64,000 nt of DNA from Hybos culiciformis (taxonomy: Eukaryota; Arthropoda; Insecta; Diptera; Hybotidae). The notes below the pieces were generated by a model. It saw nothing but the letters and a program-made list of their open reading frames with translations. It made no database searches and had not been told where the DNA came from. The position numbers and the translations under genes are program-made. Numbering within the stretch: the stretch's first letter is position 1; every line of letters starts with the position of its first letter. Positions 21,592-32,741 of the stretch are shown one piece after another. The stretch is taken from positions 62,001-126,000 of the forward strand of contig CAXFZM010000277.1 in assembly GCA_964007475.1 (NCBI GenBank), in the 5' to 3' direction.

Positions 21592-22007
21592 GTGATTCTT
21601 CTAATCTTTAAATAATTCTTTTTTAAGATAATTTCTTGAAATTATTATTTTGAAAAAATGAAATAGTAGTAGAAATTTTAAATATTTTATTTTGTGATGT
21701 ATGTAGATGAATGTATTAACTCTATTTTTAAGAAAACGAACAGCTTTATAACTAGATACAGATTTTTATTTATTTAAACCGAAAAAAATGTGTTTAAAAA
21801 TCACATTTTTTTCGATTTAAATAAATAAAAATCTGTATCTAGTTATGAAGCTGTTCGTTTTATTAAAAATAGAGTTAATACATTCATCTAACTACTCTAC
21901 ATACATCAAAAATAAAATATTTAAAATTTCTACTACTATTTCATTTTATAATAATAATTTCAAGAAATTACCTTAAAAAAGAATTATTTAAAGATTAGAA
22001 GAATCAC
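21592..22007. repeat. 416-bp near-perfect palindrome
   Basis: Two arms of about 200 bp, from GTGATTCTTCTAATC at the left to GATTAGAAGAATCAC at the right, meet at about 21799 with a loop of under 10 bp (TTTAAAAAT). Nested in the 1.56 kb element. It would form one long hairpin if single-stranded. Confidence 0.85.
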
Positions 22008-22419
22008 TAAACAAATATATTAACAAATATATTAAACTTAATTAAAAAAAAAAATTAAATTATAATAATATGAAACAAATAACACAAAGTGGACTTATGC
22101 ACTTTTAAAAACAAAAAAGTAATTTTACTGATTTTGAAAGTGGTTTAAGTCCATTTTAAGCTCTCAAAAATAGCTTCTTTTGCAAATAATGTTTATAAAA
22201 GGTATTACATTTTATAATCTAACATGTTTAAGGTCATAAAAACATGAAAGCGACTTAATATCAGTTACCAATATTTTTAAATCAATTCAAACACAAACCC
22301 TTAAATATCTCAATACAAAAACAAATGGACTTAAACCACTTTCAAAATAAACGGCTCATGTATATTTTATTGCAATACTTATTTTTATATTCAATTTTGT
22401 AAAGAACTCCTGTGCATGG

Positions 22420-22637
22420 TTGGTCAATCTTAGTCTTAGTCTGGTCAAATATTTTGCTAAGCTTATTTATTGGTCCTTTTCCTATACCTAATTTTTCATT
22501 TTGGTAAGTGTCGCCGCGATTTTGTCAGATAAGTCAGGTGCGACACTTACAAAAATCGATGAATAATTAGGTATAGGAAAAGGACTAATAAATTAGCTTA
22601 GCAAAATATTTACAAGACTAAGACTAAGATTGACCAA
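22420..22637. mobile_element. 218-bp foldback MITE
   Basis: Ends TTGGTCAATCTTAGTCTTAG and its inverse, with arms that keep pairing for about 100 bp (AATATTTTGCTAAGC, CCTATACCTAATT). A short GTGTCGC/GCGACAC stem lies at the centre. No target duplication seen. It borders the Penelope fragment. Confidence 0.7.
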
Positions 22638-23220
22638 ATTCTTAATCATTAAAAATTTGTTGCTGAAATTAATGTAATTAAATGTAAACTATATTTGTTT
22701 TTTCAATGAATTGATTATTGTAGATTAAATAATAATGTCTGTAAATTCTAGTAGATGAAACAATATAAATAAATAAATGAAAAAGTTAAAAAAATAAGTC
22801 CAAAGGGCCCCACTTCCTTAAAAAATTTTGACTTTTAAAATACTAATTTTGGTTTCGATTAAAAATGTCTAATTTCACAATCAAGGTCTAACAAATTTTG
22901 AGATAAATTCCTCTAATCCTCCCAATACATTAATTCCCCATCAGAACCGAATAAATTAAAAAAAAAAATTAAAATTTATATAAATTTTTTCTGTGAAAAT
23001 CAGTTTAAAATCGTTGGCCAGGTTTGAGAACAAGTTAAAAGTTAAAATAAATTCTTCTTCAATAAATTTTTCATACTTTTTTGCCATATAGCTTTTATTA
23101 GTTTTTAATTTGGCAAACTATTAATCTTCTTAAATTGTTGGACCTATTAGTATTATTTTTATATATATTTAAATTATGATATTATCAACTCTTTTAAAAA
23201 TCGTCTTACTCTTTCAATTA
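22638..23220. other. AT-rich spacer, nothing recognised
   Basis: No gene or repeat family identified. Confidence 0.45.
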
Positions 23221-23224
23221 TTCC

Positions 23225-23525
23225 AGATCTTATGGTGTAATTTCCATAGCAATGGTTAATTGATCACCTTCAGTAATACAACTTGGATCACTTCCTCCTC
23301 CGGTTATTGAAGTCTAGTTGCCGCAGCTAACGCAGCAGCGGTAGCAGCAGCAGCACCTTCACCTCCAAACGGAGATAAATCATCTGGAGCTTCATTGAAA
23401 CTATTTAAAATTGATTTCTTCCAATAAAAGAGGACACATTTGGATAAAACTGCTGTAATTGCTATCAAAATGTCAGGATATTGCTGATTGAGTGTTGTTG
23501 CTGCGGATGTAGATGTAGCTACGGT
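23225..23525 (-). pseudogene. Frameshifted coding remnant of an unrecognised gene
   Basis: Read on the minus strand, one frame gives YPDILIAITAVLSKCVLFYW, SFNEAPDDLSPFGGEG and an alanine run, then hits a stop; a different frame directly after it gives GGGSDPSCITEGDQLTIAME and ends ITP-stop. Composition is clearly protein-like and unlike the AT-rich flanks, so this is probably a decayed exon or processed copy of a host gene. I do not recognise the protein. Confidence 0.4.
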
Positions 23526-23618
23526 TAAATTTGATATTCATTTCCTTACTCTGAATGTTTTTGTCCTTTTAATTCTTTTACCTAAAGTTAAACTATTTTT
23601 TACAATAAAGAACAGTTA

Positions 23619-23751
23619 AGGTGAAAACACAATTGGGGCGACAACGACGGCGACAGCGATTTTTCATATAAAAAAGTCGCCTCAATTGTTTCTGGTTTTT
23701 GACAGTCGCTATCGCTGTCGTTACGCTGTCGTCCCAATTGTGTTTTCACCT
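23619..23751. mobile_element. 133-bp Harbinger-like MITE
   Basis: Inverted repeats AGGTGAAAACACAATTGGG at both ends, TTA on each side (23616-23618, 23752-23754). A 3-bp TTA/TAA duplication is typical of PIF/Harbinger elements. The centre has inverted GACGGCGACAGCG sequences. Confidence 0.8.
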
Positions 23752-24290
23752 TTAGTCGTAAAAATGGATTCAAATTGCTTTGTTATTGTTTTAAATTGCT
23801 TTGTTATTGTTTTTAATTGCTTAGTTATTGTTTTTATTCGAACATTAATCCTATTATTATTTACCTTATTTCCACCAGCAATAAATTTCCTTAAATATTG
23901 TATTAAAACTGCTTTGTTATTGGTTAAAATTTTTTACTATTTTTTTCCTAACATTTGACCTACTATTAAGGTTCTAAATTTAAGCGACGGTGGCGCTGAT
24001 GTATTTAAGCGAATTTATTGCTGGCAATTTAAGTGAATTTATTGCTTACTTCGCGCACATATTTTTGATTTGAATTTTTTCGGTTTTTGAGCAAATGTTT
24101 AATTTGTTGTCATTTTAATTTTGTCCACATCTACATATTAAAACTCAAAGTTTGTTTGTTTGCCTGTCACGAATAGGCTCCTAAAACCTAAACCAATAAG
24201 TGCCTGAGCACTTACTATTGTCACGGGGCGTTCCTGGTACCTATGTAGGTTTTAAAAATAACAATTTTGGAGATTTCGTCATGTCCAAAC

Positions 24291-25110
24291 TAGAGTGTCC
24301 AAATTACCCGATTTTCAATTACCCGGGTAGTCGAGTATCAATTCACCAACTACCCGGGTAACCCGGATAGTATTTTTTTTGGAGTGAAACACCCAAAAAA
24401 TATATATTTTTTTAAATTTATTAATTTTAATTGTTTTTTAAGAAATAATATTTCAACACACCTTATGCATTTAACGTTTCAGTACGCCAAAACTAACTAA
24501 ATTTAAGTATTTTGCAATATAAGTACCAGTATACTGTTACTGCAAAAATTCTGTAATATTTTCTACAATGTACTGGAACTGGAAAAAAATTTCAGTACCA
24601 ATATACTGAATCTAGGCTAATTCATCGCCTAGCAATTCATATATCATATATCATATGTATATATACTGCTAATGAAATTTTTTGCAGTACCAATACATTG
24701 TACAAAAATATTGCAGTATTTTTGCAGTACCAGTATACTGGTACTTAAATTTTCTGCAGTAGCAGTATATTGTGAGAAAATATTGCAGTATTTTTCCAGT
24801 ACCAGTATACTGGTACTTATATTGTATTCAGTACAAAAATACTTAAATTTATTCAGCTCTGAGTCAGTACTCAATAAAAATTTGGAAATAAAAACCCGCT
24901 CAGAAGATACCGATAAAGTTTTTTGTAATCTCTTCAATCTATTGGTTCCAATCACTTTATAAACCTCTAAAAGCTTTAACTATATTTGAATTTTATTTTA
25001 TTTTTAAGTACTCGATACTCGAACCGATTACCCGGGTATTTGAGTACTCGATAAAATAACTTAAAACCTCGGGTACTCGGGTACTCGGGTACCCGAACTG
25101 GACACTCTAA
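24291..25110. mobile_element. 820-bp non-autonomous hAT-type element
   Basis: Ends TAGAGTGTCC and GGACACTCTAA with a perfect 8-bp target duplication GTCCAAAC (24283-24290 and 25111-25118). TAG-type ends and 8-bp duplications are hAT hallmarks. The interior holds several CAGTACCAGTATACTGGTAC-type palindromes (24520-24830) and ACCCGGGTA-rich flanks; the apparent open frames there are products of these repeats. Confidence 0.8.
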
Positions 25111-25844
25111 GTCCAAACCTTGTTTAGCGCATTTTTTTTCCGCAAAATTGAGACGTAATTTTCCATGATTCATGAAAGCAACAATATCACGCGCCGATGT
25201 TCTCTTGTAACGCAACCCGTAAAAAAACCCTTATCTACCTACATATATCCAGATTGGATACCAACATTCTAAAACAAAATTGAAATAAAACTTACGAAAA
25301 GCAATTGCAGCAGTATCTTCCACGGCTTTTGCTGCCAAAATTCCTTCATATTGATCTGGATTTTAACAACAAATTCTTTTTAAAATCTGTAACAATTCTT
25401 TCTTGGCTTTAAATTCATTCAAAATAAAATCCATCTGATTTTTATCCATTATTAAATTCATGGGTTCATAAAAAATTTCTTATTTACTCTCTAAATAAAT
25501 TTTGGCTAGAATCCCTAGCTTTGATCTAGTTAAACGATTTTTACTGGGAAATTCAATTATTGAAAATAATTTTATAGTTTCAGAAGCTAGTTCACGCAAA
25601 AATCTAGTTCTCAAAAGCTAGATTTCTAGGTAAAATTTTACAAATTATTTACCGAACATAGATTCCATTTCAGATCATTAATATTCCAGTTATTTTGGTA
25701 AACTAGATTACAAGAACGGAAATTTAAAACTAGAATATAATTTTAAAATAGTTTTGGACAAATTTGAAAAATTATTAAAATCTAGTTTCTGCAATTATCA
25801 TCTATTTCTCCTTGCTAGATTTCAATTATTGATACCAGATTTTG

Positions 25845-25905
25845 TTGCTGTCTTCGGGATTTGAACCTGCGTCCTTAGAATTGCAAATAACTAACACACC
25901 ACAAA
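25845..25905 (-). pseudogene. tRNA-like sequence (B box, GCA-like anticodon region)
   Basis: Minus strand shows GGTTCAAATCC (25857-25867), a good B box, preceded by TTGCAATTCTAAGGACG. No complete acceptor stem, so it is a tRNA-derived sequence rather than a working tRNA gene. Confidence 0.5.
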
Positions 25906-25961
25906 GAAAATGTGTATACCAAATTTATATTTTATATTTTATGTACATTTTAAATTTCAAT

Positions 25962-26025
25962 ACCGTAGCTGAGTGGTAGTGTTGGCGAATTGCAATGTTA
26001 AAGAACCAGGTTCGAATCCGGAAGA
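25962..26025 (+). pseudogene. tRNA-like sequence (A and B boxes, Cys-like GCA loop)
   Basis: A box TAGCTGAGTGGTA (25966-25978) and B box GGTTCGAATCC (26009-26019) at tRNA spacing; the anticodon region has a TTGGC/GTTAA stem with TTGCAA in an enlarged loop. No matching acceptor stem. Probably a tRNA-derived Pol III promoter. Confidence 0.55.
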
Positions 26026-26338
26026 AGGCGTAAGAAATAAAATTAGAATTTAATAAAAATCTAATAAAAAAATTGTAATAAATAAAAAAAATATTAGAAT
26101 AATTTTTTTTTTTTTTTTATAAAAAAAAGTCACTAGATTCTAGTAAAAAAAATGGAAGATCTAGCCTTGGTAACTAGAATTCCACTAGGAATCTAGTTTG
26201 GCATTTTAACTAGAATCTAGGTAAATTTTGGAAGCTAGATTTCCAACTAGATCCTAGTTGCACACAATCTAGTTGCTCAATCTAGTTTTTTTACCCACAA
26301 TCTAGCCAAAATTTATTTAGAGAGTATAATCGTCTATT

Positions 26339-26615
26339 TTAAAAAAACACACGAAGCAGTCATAGGACCTGCCGAAAGAAGTAATACTTAAAAGCTTTAA
26401 ACTATAAAATAACGGTGACTACAAATAACGGACTGCTCAGTACAAAATGTAAAATAAAAATCAGTCCATCAGTCCACAAGAAGTCCATTATTTGTAGCCA
26501 CTGTTATTTTATAGTTTAAAGCTTTTAAGTATTAACTTCTTTCGGCAGTTCGTATGACTGCGTCGTGTGTTTTTTTAATTTACATTTTGTACTGAGCAGC
26601 CCATGATATTTCATA
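26339..26615. repeat. Foldback made of inverted copies of a roughly 118-bp unit
   Basis: A unit running from TTACATTTTGTACTGAGCAG to ACTGCTTCGTGTGTTTTTTT occurs inverted at 26341-26452 and forward at about 26474-26577, with a partial third start to 26615. TTAA occurs at both outer ends of the hairpin (26339-26342, 26575-26578), which could be a piggyBac-type duplication. Another copy of the unit lies at about 47530-47650. Confidence 0.65.
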
Positions 26616-26624
26616 ATGTAAGCA

Positions 26625-26990
26625 TAGAATAAGAATACATATAGAAATGAACTCCTCTCAAATTTGTCGCAATTTATTCCACTAGAACAATCTCATTCAT
26701 AAACCTGAAAGTTTCGTATGAAGCTTAAAAACTTTTAAAAAAGTATATTTGCTTTTTTCCATTTATAAAGAATAAAAACAACTACTTTATTTGTATTTTA
26801 TTATAAGGAAGTAAAATTATGTGAACAATGTGGCTTAGTGCGTAGGACGCAGAACTATAAACATGAAGGGACTGGGTTCAAACCCAAGTGTGATCTTTTT
26901 TTTTAATTTTTTTTTTCTGTTTTCGGTATATTAAAATCCACTTAAATATTGTATATAATTATAAGCAAACAATTTTTTTTTTCTGTTCAA
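26625..26990 (+). repeat. Left arm of a long inverted repeat flanking the P-like region
   Basis: About 360 bp, roughly 80 to 85 percent similar by eye to the inverse of 32742-33110. It includes AACAATCTCATTCATAAACC, the tRNA-like segment at 26826-26895 and CCACTTAAATATTGTATATA. Confidence 0.7.
26826..26895 (+). pseudogene. tRNA-like sequence with downstream T run
   Basis: A-box-like TGGCTTAGTGCG (26831) and B box GGTTCAAACCC (26875-26885), followed by GATC and a long T run (possible Pol III terminator). Anticodon and acceptor stems do not pair, so it is tRNA-derived. Confidence 0.5.
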
Positions 26991-27638
26991 ATTAGCGGGG
27001 ATTTAATATTTAAACCTATCGCGACCCAATCCTTTGAGATACGATGCCATTTAAAAAATGGATGAAAAAAATTTAAAAATTTTTTGTAAAAATGTAAATA
27101 AATTAATCAGCTTAAATTAATTTTTTTTAAACATTATTCTCGTTACTTAATTTCAATGTTTAGTATATTACTTTAAATCCTTGAGTACAAGTTTATGGGT
27201 ACAAAGTGAATTTTAATAGTGATGTTTAAAATAATAATAATGAACGAAAAAAACGCTGTGTTCCAGATTGCTGCTCCAGTAATTTGAATAAAAAAACAAT
27301 GTTTCAATTTCCAGAAAATACAGAGCAAAGCGAAAAATGGATCAGCTTATGCAATTTAACAATCGAAAAAGAAAAAAATATAATTTTTTATTGGAGGCTC
27401 ATTTCAACGAAAGCTGTTTTACTCCCAAGAAAAATTTGAGAAAAAATTCTTTGCCCAATCTAGGGGGCATAAGAGGTAGATCTAGTGATGTTATACATAG
27501 CCATTTTATTTCGTCACTTTTTGGTTTGGTATTCCATTTGTTTTTAATTCTTAAAGTTATGATAAAAAAGTCGTAAGGCAAGAATATTTAAATTGAAAAT
27601 AAGACGGCAAAGCCCAAAAGTAATAAAATATGTATTAA

Positions 27639-28009
27639 GGGGCTGTTCACAAATTACGTAACGGGCTCAGGGGGGGGGTTTGAAAATTTGTTACGGTTTG
27701 TTACGGCGGGAGGGGGGGGGGGGGGGTGTTTATAAAAATGTTATGTAACCAAATTTCCTCCTTTTTATAAAAAAAATTACACTAAATATAATATTAATGC
27801 ACGCAAAAAAAAACTTAAGTTATAATGAATTTTGTTTTGTTTATTCGAATAAAAAAATTGTTCAAAAAGTAATTTAAAAAGTGTTTAACTTTTGTTACGT
27901 TATTCTTCTGGGGGAGGGGGGGTCTTCGGAATTTGTTACGATCTGTTACTATGGGGGGGGGGGGTTAAAAAACGGCAAAAAAAGCGTTACGTAATATGTG
28001 AACAGTCCC
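27639..28009. mobile_element. 371-bp Harbinger-like MITE with TAA target site
   Basis: Inverted repeats GGGGCTGTTCACAAATTACG..TAAC and GTTACGTAATATGTGAACAG..TCCC (22 of 24 match), TAA at both ends (27636-27638, 28010-28012). Inner halves carry long G runs and TTGTTACG motifs. Inserted between the two THAP-like domains. Confidence 0.85.
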
Positions 28010-28849
28010 TAAGTAAGTTTTAATGATCATTATGCATGCATTTTATAGATGTATATGATTTTGTTGATGAAATTCCAAATAAGACAATCAAAAGAACATG
28101 TGTTGCATCGAATTGCTTAAACACAGATCGTTCAAATTGTCGATTATTTTCTTTTCCCGGCAATCCAATTATAAAAAAGGAATGGCTCTAGGCTTGTGGA
28201 TTAGATTATTCTTTTTTGAAAGAAAACATATATTTTTGTAGTGACCACTTTCGAAGAAATGATTTAACCGAGAAGAAGTTTTTATGTAAAAACGCCAGAC
28301 CACAAAATATGGGTATGGTATTATTTTTCAAATTTATTATATGTAATTTTTCATGAAAACTGAAAAATTTATTATAATGTTCTTTAAATTTTTTTTAATA
28401 CATTTTTTATATTTCAACAGTAAAAACATACATACTCATGGACTTAACAAACATTATATAATATATAGAATAAAAATTTTCAAAGCACAATCGTATAATT
28501 TTAGTTTGAATGATACAAGAACAAACAATAATTTTAAATAAAATACAATAGTATTGATAAAATATTATATAATTCTATAATATTCATCAGGTTGTTCAGG
28601 ATCTCTAACTAGTGATATGAATTCTCCGAGCAAAGAAATAAATCCGAAATTAAAAAGAATAAAAAAAACGATGTACAGTTGAAAAATGTTATAGTTCATC
28701 AGAACTCAAAGTTTTAATGCCGCATAAGACATTCACAGGTTCAAAATTTCTAACACAATCATCTGACCTTACTCTGAAGAATTCGAAGCATATTCTCCGT
28801 GCAAAAGAATGAAGTATGATATTGTCATCAGTACTTTCGATTCTACTAC

Positions 28850-29524
28850 TTGCTGTTCAAATTGCACCAAAAGCCTATCAAAACAAAATTATTATCGAAA
28901 GAAATTGTCAAGTTTAACAGCGGACGTAATAAAATTGAAAATAGAAAACGAACAACAATCAAATGTTCAACTTGGAATCTAAAACAGTTTCCATTGATAC
29001 ATACTCACATTGATTCTTTGACTGAAGTAAAAGAAAATGTAAAAGAGTTTTCAAAAATGATTTTGTCAACAAAAACTGCATATAATAAAGATCAAAAAGA
29101 TATTGCCGCTAATATATATTTCAAAAGCGAATCTTGTTATAATACGTTAAGAACTGATTTGAATTTCCACTTGCCTTGTCCAAATACCCTAAGAAACAAC
29201 GCTCCTTTGAGAAAGTTGCAACCAGGATTTAGTAATGAAATTAACGAAAATTTAAAAAATCTTGAGTACAAAATTAATTTGAAAGAAAGAGAGTCGATAT
29301 TGCTATTTGATGAAATTTCAATCAAACAACAATTAGGTTATAATATTGCTCACGACGTTATCGACGGTTTCGAAGATCTTGGAGATGATCACAGACGAAA
29401 GGCTTTAGGAAAACATGTCATGGTATTTATGATAAAGGGATTATGTTCTGATTGGAAATATATTTTAAATTATTTCGTTAGTGAGTACGCGATTAAAGCA
29501 ATGGAACTGAAAAAATTCTATTAA
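28850..29524 (+). pseudogene. P-like transposase core, longest open segment
   Basis: A 224-codon open stretch of the transposase above. FDEISI near residue 154 is the usual place of the first catalytic Asp in P/THAP9 enzymes, and the VFMIKGL-SDWK block follows. The true protein would have started upstream at the THAP domain. The next block at 29548 is separated by a stop, with DQ in CDQSLP as the candidate second Asp. Confidence 0.7.
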
Positions 29525-29547
29525 AAAACATTCAAAATTGCTTAAAT

Positions 29548-29937
29548 TTGAAGCGACACATTAGAGCACTAATCTGTGATCAAAGCCTGCCTAACCAAAG
29601 CATATATAAACAAGTTTTTCACGTTGATGTTAACGAACCATGTGTACAAATATGTGGGCAAAAAATTTATCTATTGTACCACACACCTCATTTATTCAAA
29701 TCGATAAGAAATACATTATATGACACCAATATAATTACCAATGATGGGATCGCCAATTGGAATCTAATCAAAGAAGTTTACCTGAATGAACAAAAGTCAG
29801 CTAATTTTCGTGAATTACCAAAGATTGCTCAATCTCACATTTTTCCTAATACTTGGGATAAAATGAGAGTCAAATTGGCAACTCAAGTCCTGAGTAGATC
29901 AATGGTTGTTGCTATAGACAGAGGATTACAAAGTTGA
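29548..29937 (+). pseudogene. P-like transposase, second catalytic segment
   Basis: A 129-codon open stretch carrying CDQSLPNQS, the PHLFKSIRN block and a W..I..Y region with KMRVKLATQVLSRS, all in the order of P-superfamily transposases. Ends in a stop; the reading continues in a later frame with NKTMSHVDTTKNF. Confidence 0.7.
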
Positions 29938-30472
29938 AAATAAATTTACAAATAAAACAATGAGTCACGTTGATACGACAAAGAACTTCGTTTTACAAAT
30001 GAACACTGCGTTTGATTCAGATAAAAATCCGAATAAGCGGCCATTATGTAAAGATGGAAAAATCTTATGCAATTTGTAATATTTTTTGGTTTACTTGAAA
30101 AGTTTAGAAGTACCAAAAGGAAAAAAAAATTATTGTTTCTTAGGTTTGAAACAAACAATTCATGGAATTATCCAAATTTCTCTCAAGAAACATTTGCAGA
30201 ATCTTCTAAATTTGGCTAAAATATTATTTTCCTTTACCAATTAGTAAATTTATTTTATTTATCTCTGGTAAAGTAAACCAGGATTGATTGGAAAACTTTT
30301 TTTCTAAAGGAGAAAATTTGACTAATCCATCAGTTTTCAAATAGGCTATATTATTGCCCGGTTGATGTCGAAAAAAATTGTTACATTTTTCAAGAAAAAA
30401 AAAAATTGCGAAAACGACGAAAATTATTATCCGCAATATGAGAGACGTTCCTCTTTTGAATATCAAGTAAAT

Positions 30473-31650
30473 TAGGGTTGCCAGATTTTCCCCATTACAA
30501 ACCGGGACAAAAAGAAATTTTTTACAAAATAAATAAAAGTTATTAAAAAAATTAAAAAAAATATTTTTTAATATAAATATTAAAAAGGACCATTACTACT
30601 TCAATAAGGTCAAATACGTAATTAAATAATATCTTAAAATTAATAACACAAATTAGGAATTAAAAAATATAAATATTCATTTCGGTCATTATAATTACAA
30701 CAATGTACATAATAAATATATACTTCTAATTATGGTTGTCAAATTCTGTAATTTTTAAAAACATATGGTTTTCAATTTTTCGTTTTTTTAATTTCTGGAA
30801 AAAATAAAATAATTCACAAAAAAAATTATTTGAAAAAAAAGAAAAAGGTTTCTGCTTAATTAAAAAAAAATTTTTTTTTGGATATTTAATATAAAAATTC
30901 TAAATAACCAGGATTTCGACGTTGTCAAAAATAATTGTGCTGTATGTAGCAACTATTTTGAAGATGCTTGCTTTTCATTTAGTTGTACAAATCTACGAGA
31001 AAACTCTTAACCAACAATATTTCTAAGATTAGATTCTCTGGAAAGGTAATTATCTAATATTCAAAAAATATATTAATGTCTTAAATATTTTAGTGAAAAT
31101 GTAGAAACATTGTTTTTATATTTTAATTGATTATAATTTATTCGTACCATCGAAGAATTTAATTGATAACTCGAACAACTTTTAAGTAGACCAAAAAAAA
31201 CTGGAAAAATAATATAAACTAAAAATATTTTCTTTTATGATTTTTGGAAGGGAGGAAACTCTTCTAAAAACCCCTTGAAATATGAGAAAAAATAGTCGTT
31301 AAAATCATATGGTTTTCAATTTTCTATTCAAAAAATTACAGAAATTTTTTGTATAGAAAAAATACATTAGAAGTATAGATCTATTAAGTATATTATTACA
31401 ACCCTGCAATACCTTTATAGATCAGCCAGATGTAATATAGGCCAGATATAATATAGACTGGATCGAAAATTAGAAAAATGATTGGAAAGCGTAACATAAC
31501 ATGAAAAATTTCATTTTTCATAAATTTATTAATTTTTTTTTTAAATGTTAAACCGGGAATATTGAGCGTCCCGAGAACCTTTTTCGGGACGCCACGAAAA
31601 TGACTTGAAAACCGGGACAATCCCGGAAAACCGGGACGTCTGGCAACCCT
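30473..31650. mobile_element. 1178-bp non-autonomous hAT-type element
   Basis: Ends TAGGGTTGCCAGA and TCTGGCAACCCT with a perfect 8-bp duplication AAGTAAAT (30465-30472, 31651-31658). Near the right end are CCGGGAC-rich repeats and a perfect GCGTCCCG/CGGGACGC hairpin (about 31566-31592). No transposase inside; open frames in it are incidental. It interrupts the P-like gene. Confidence 0.85.
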
Positions 31651-32538
31651 AAGTAAATGCAATCGAAGATCAAGACCCACAATAATAAAAGCGCGGACAA
31701 TAAAGAAGATTTCATATTTAACGAAAATCATGAGCCAGACGACGACGACATAGAAATTAATGACAAAATGAAAAAATGACAAAAGCAATATTGGTGTGCA
31801 GCGCTACATTGTTGAATTTGGAATTCAAAAATTTATAATTCGAAAATTAAATTGTCAAAACTGCCAGAATATAATGCAAGTGAGAAATGACGATCTTGAA
31901 TGAATTACAAAATCAGAAATTTTTATAAAAAATAAGAATTTTAATAATGGAAATTATTTACAAAATCCCAGTGATTATTTTTTGAAATATGTAGCCTAAT
32001 ATTCGTTCGAAAATTATCCGCATTACAAAAATATTATAAAGTATATTACAAACCGTTGTATAAACGAAACAAATTCAAGATTTCCTGAATGGTTTGACTT
32101 AACTTATCCATGATACATGCATCGTATCGATTTTGTAGACTACCTAGTAAGGGTTCTTCTTCGAAAAAATTGTTCCAACTACATAAGCAATATAAAAAAA
32201 AAACTTCAAAACATCTGTCAAAAATTAGACATCATGAAGAATAAAAATATATTAACATTTTCTTTTTGTTTTGTTTATAAAAAATATTCTATGGTAGAAA
32301 AAAAAAATAAAAAAAATTTTCTTTCCAAAGGATTTTTTTTATTTACAACTTTTTTATTAAGTCACTTTCTTGTAATAAAATTTTAGACCGTTTTCCGACA
32401 CGCTACAGCTCCGATACTTTTAATATAGCTCTGAACCCGATAACAATGTAATATTCTGACACTTTAATCAAGATGTGAAAAGTTTCTTTTCTGTTTGTCT
32501 GCACACGCAATTTTGCAATCAAATTTTCACAACCAAAA

Positions 32539-32727
32539 GTTCGTCCGATTTCATTCAAATTTGGTTAATAAAAAGAGGAAATAATTAAAAACACAAATTT
32601 CGTTACAAAAATGTATTGGCCTCCTACCCAGCCACTTTCTCTTGAGGAGGACTTCAAAAGTTCGTCCGATTTCATTCAAATTTGGTTAATAAAAAGAGGA
32701 AATAATTAAACACACAAATTTCGTAAC
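32539..32727. repeat. Two direct copies of an about 75-bp sequence
   Basis: AAAAGTTCGTCCGATTTCAT followed by TCAAATTTGG and AAATTTCGT occurs at 32539-32612 and 32652-32727. Confidence 0.8.
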
Positions 32728-32741
32728 AAAAAATTCTTTGG

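Larger units (their letters stand above)
20795..22357. mobile_element. 1.56 kb inverted-repeat transposon with ATGT target duplication
   Basis: Perfect 35-bp terminal inverted repeats begin GAGCCGTTTATTTTGAAAGT and continue GGTTTAAGTCCATTT. ATGT flanks both ends (20791-20794 and 22358-22361). The inner motif GTGGTTTAAGTCCA recurs inside, near 20955 and 22140, like subterminal transposase binding sites. It holds a coding remnant (20935-21294), a nested MITE (21328-21530) and a 416-bp palindrome (21592-22007). The 4-bp duplication without TTAA does not fix a superfamily. Confidence 0.8.
20411..22419 (-). pseudogene. Penelope-like element GIY-YIG endonuclease remnant, split by an insertion
   Basis: Minus strand. 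The part at about 22362-22419 reads CTGVLYKIEYKNKYCNKIYM, the GIY-YIG opening block; the part at 20411-20790 continues with TKRGIKVRMKDHKYDY, then after a frameshift ENNHQFDYDNPVILHKDAHN and a C-terminal tail. This matches the order of the endonuclease domain that ends Penelope-like retroelement proteins (G-x-Y, K-x-R-x-x-x-H, NH-x-F, and a final helix with LEALNIQ). The domain is interrupted after the first block by the 1563-bp element at 20795-22357, which makes this a natural check of that element's borders. At least one frameshift on top of the insertion makes it non-functional. The reverse transcriptase part is not in view. Confidence 0.7.
25487..26324. mobile_element. 838-bp TA-flanked inverted-repeat element with two opposed tRNA-like sequences
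   Basis: Ends CTCTCTAAATAAATTTTGGC plus TAGA, inverted at the right, with TA on each side (25485-25486, 26325-26326), as in Tc1/mariner-type MITEs. Many CTAGAATCTAGTT-like motifs fill both halves in inverted orientation. The central part carries a tRNA-like sequence on each strand (25845-25905 minus, 25962-26025 plus). Confidence 0.75.
27255..32240 (+). pseudogene. P-element/THAP9-like transposase, decayed and interrupted
   Basis: Successive blocks on the plus strand match the P superfamily order. A first THAP-like domain (27255-27465: RCVPDCCSSN, MFQFPEN, then in another frame AHFNESCF and NLRKNSLPNL); a second THAP domain (28080-28313: CVASNC, LFSFPGN, one in-frame stop, YFCSDHF); the RNase H-like core in 28850-29524 (TLRNNAPLRKLQPGF, ILLFDEISIKQQLGYN, HVMVFMIKGLCSDWK); 29548-29937 (LICDQSLPNQS, LLYHTPHLFKSIRN, MRVKLATQVLSRS); weaker blocks around 30090-30170, 31800-31910 and 31980-32240 (NSRFPEWFDL). 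The family cuts and pastes DNA using a THAP zinc finger for target binding. Frameshifts, stops, a MITE (27639-28009) and a hAT-type element (30473-31650) show it is dead. Two THAP domains are unusual; one could be a remnant of a second copy. Confidence 0.75.

Noticed and set aside
24644..24962. About 100-codon frames on both strands
   Set aside because: Both are translations of the GTACCAGTATAC palindromes in a non-autonomous hAT-type element.
31396..31788. 130-codon minus-strand frame
   Set aside because: It crosses the right end of the hAT-type element at 31650 and has only low-complexity hydrophobic sequence.
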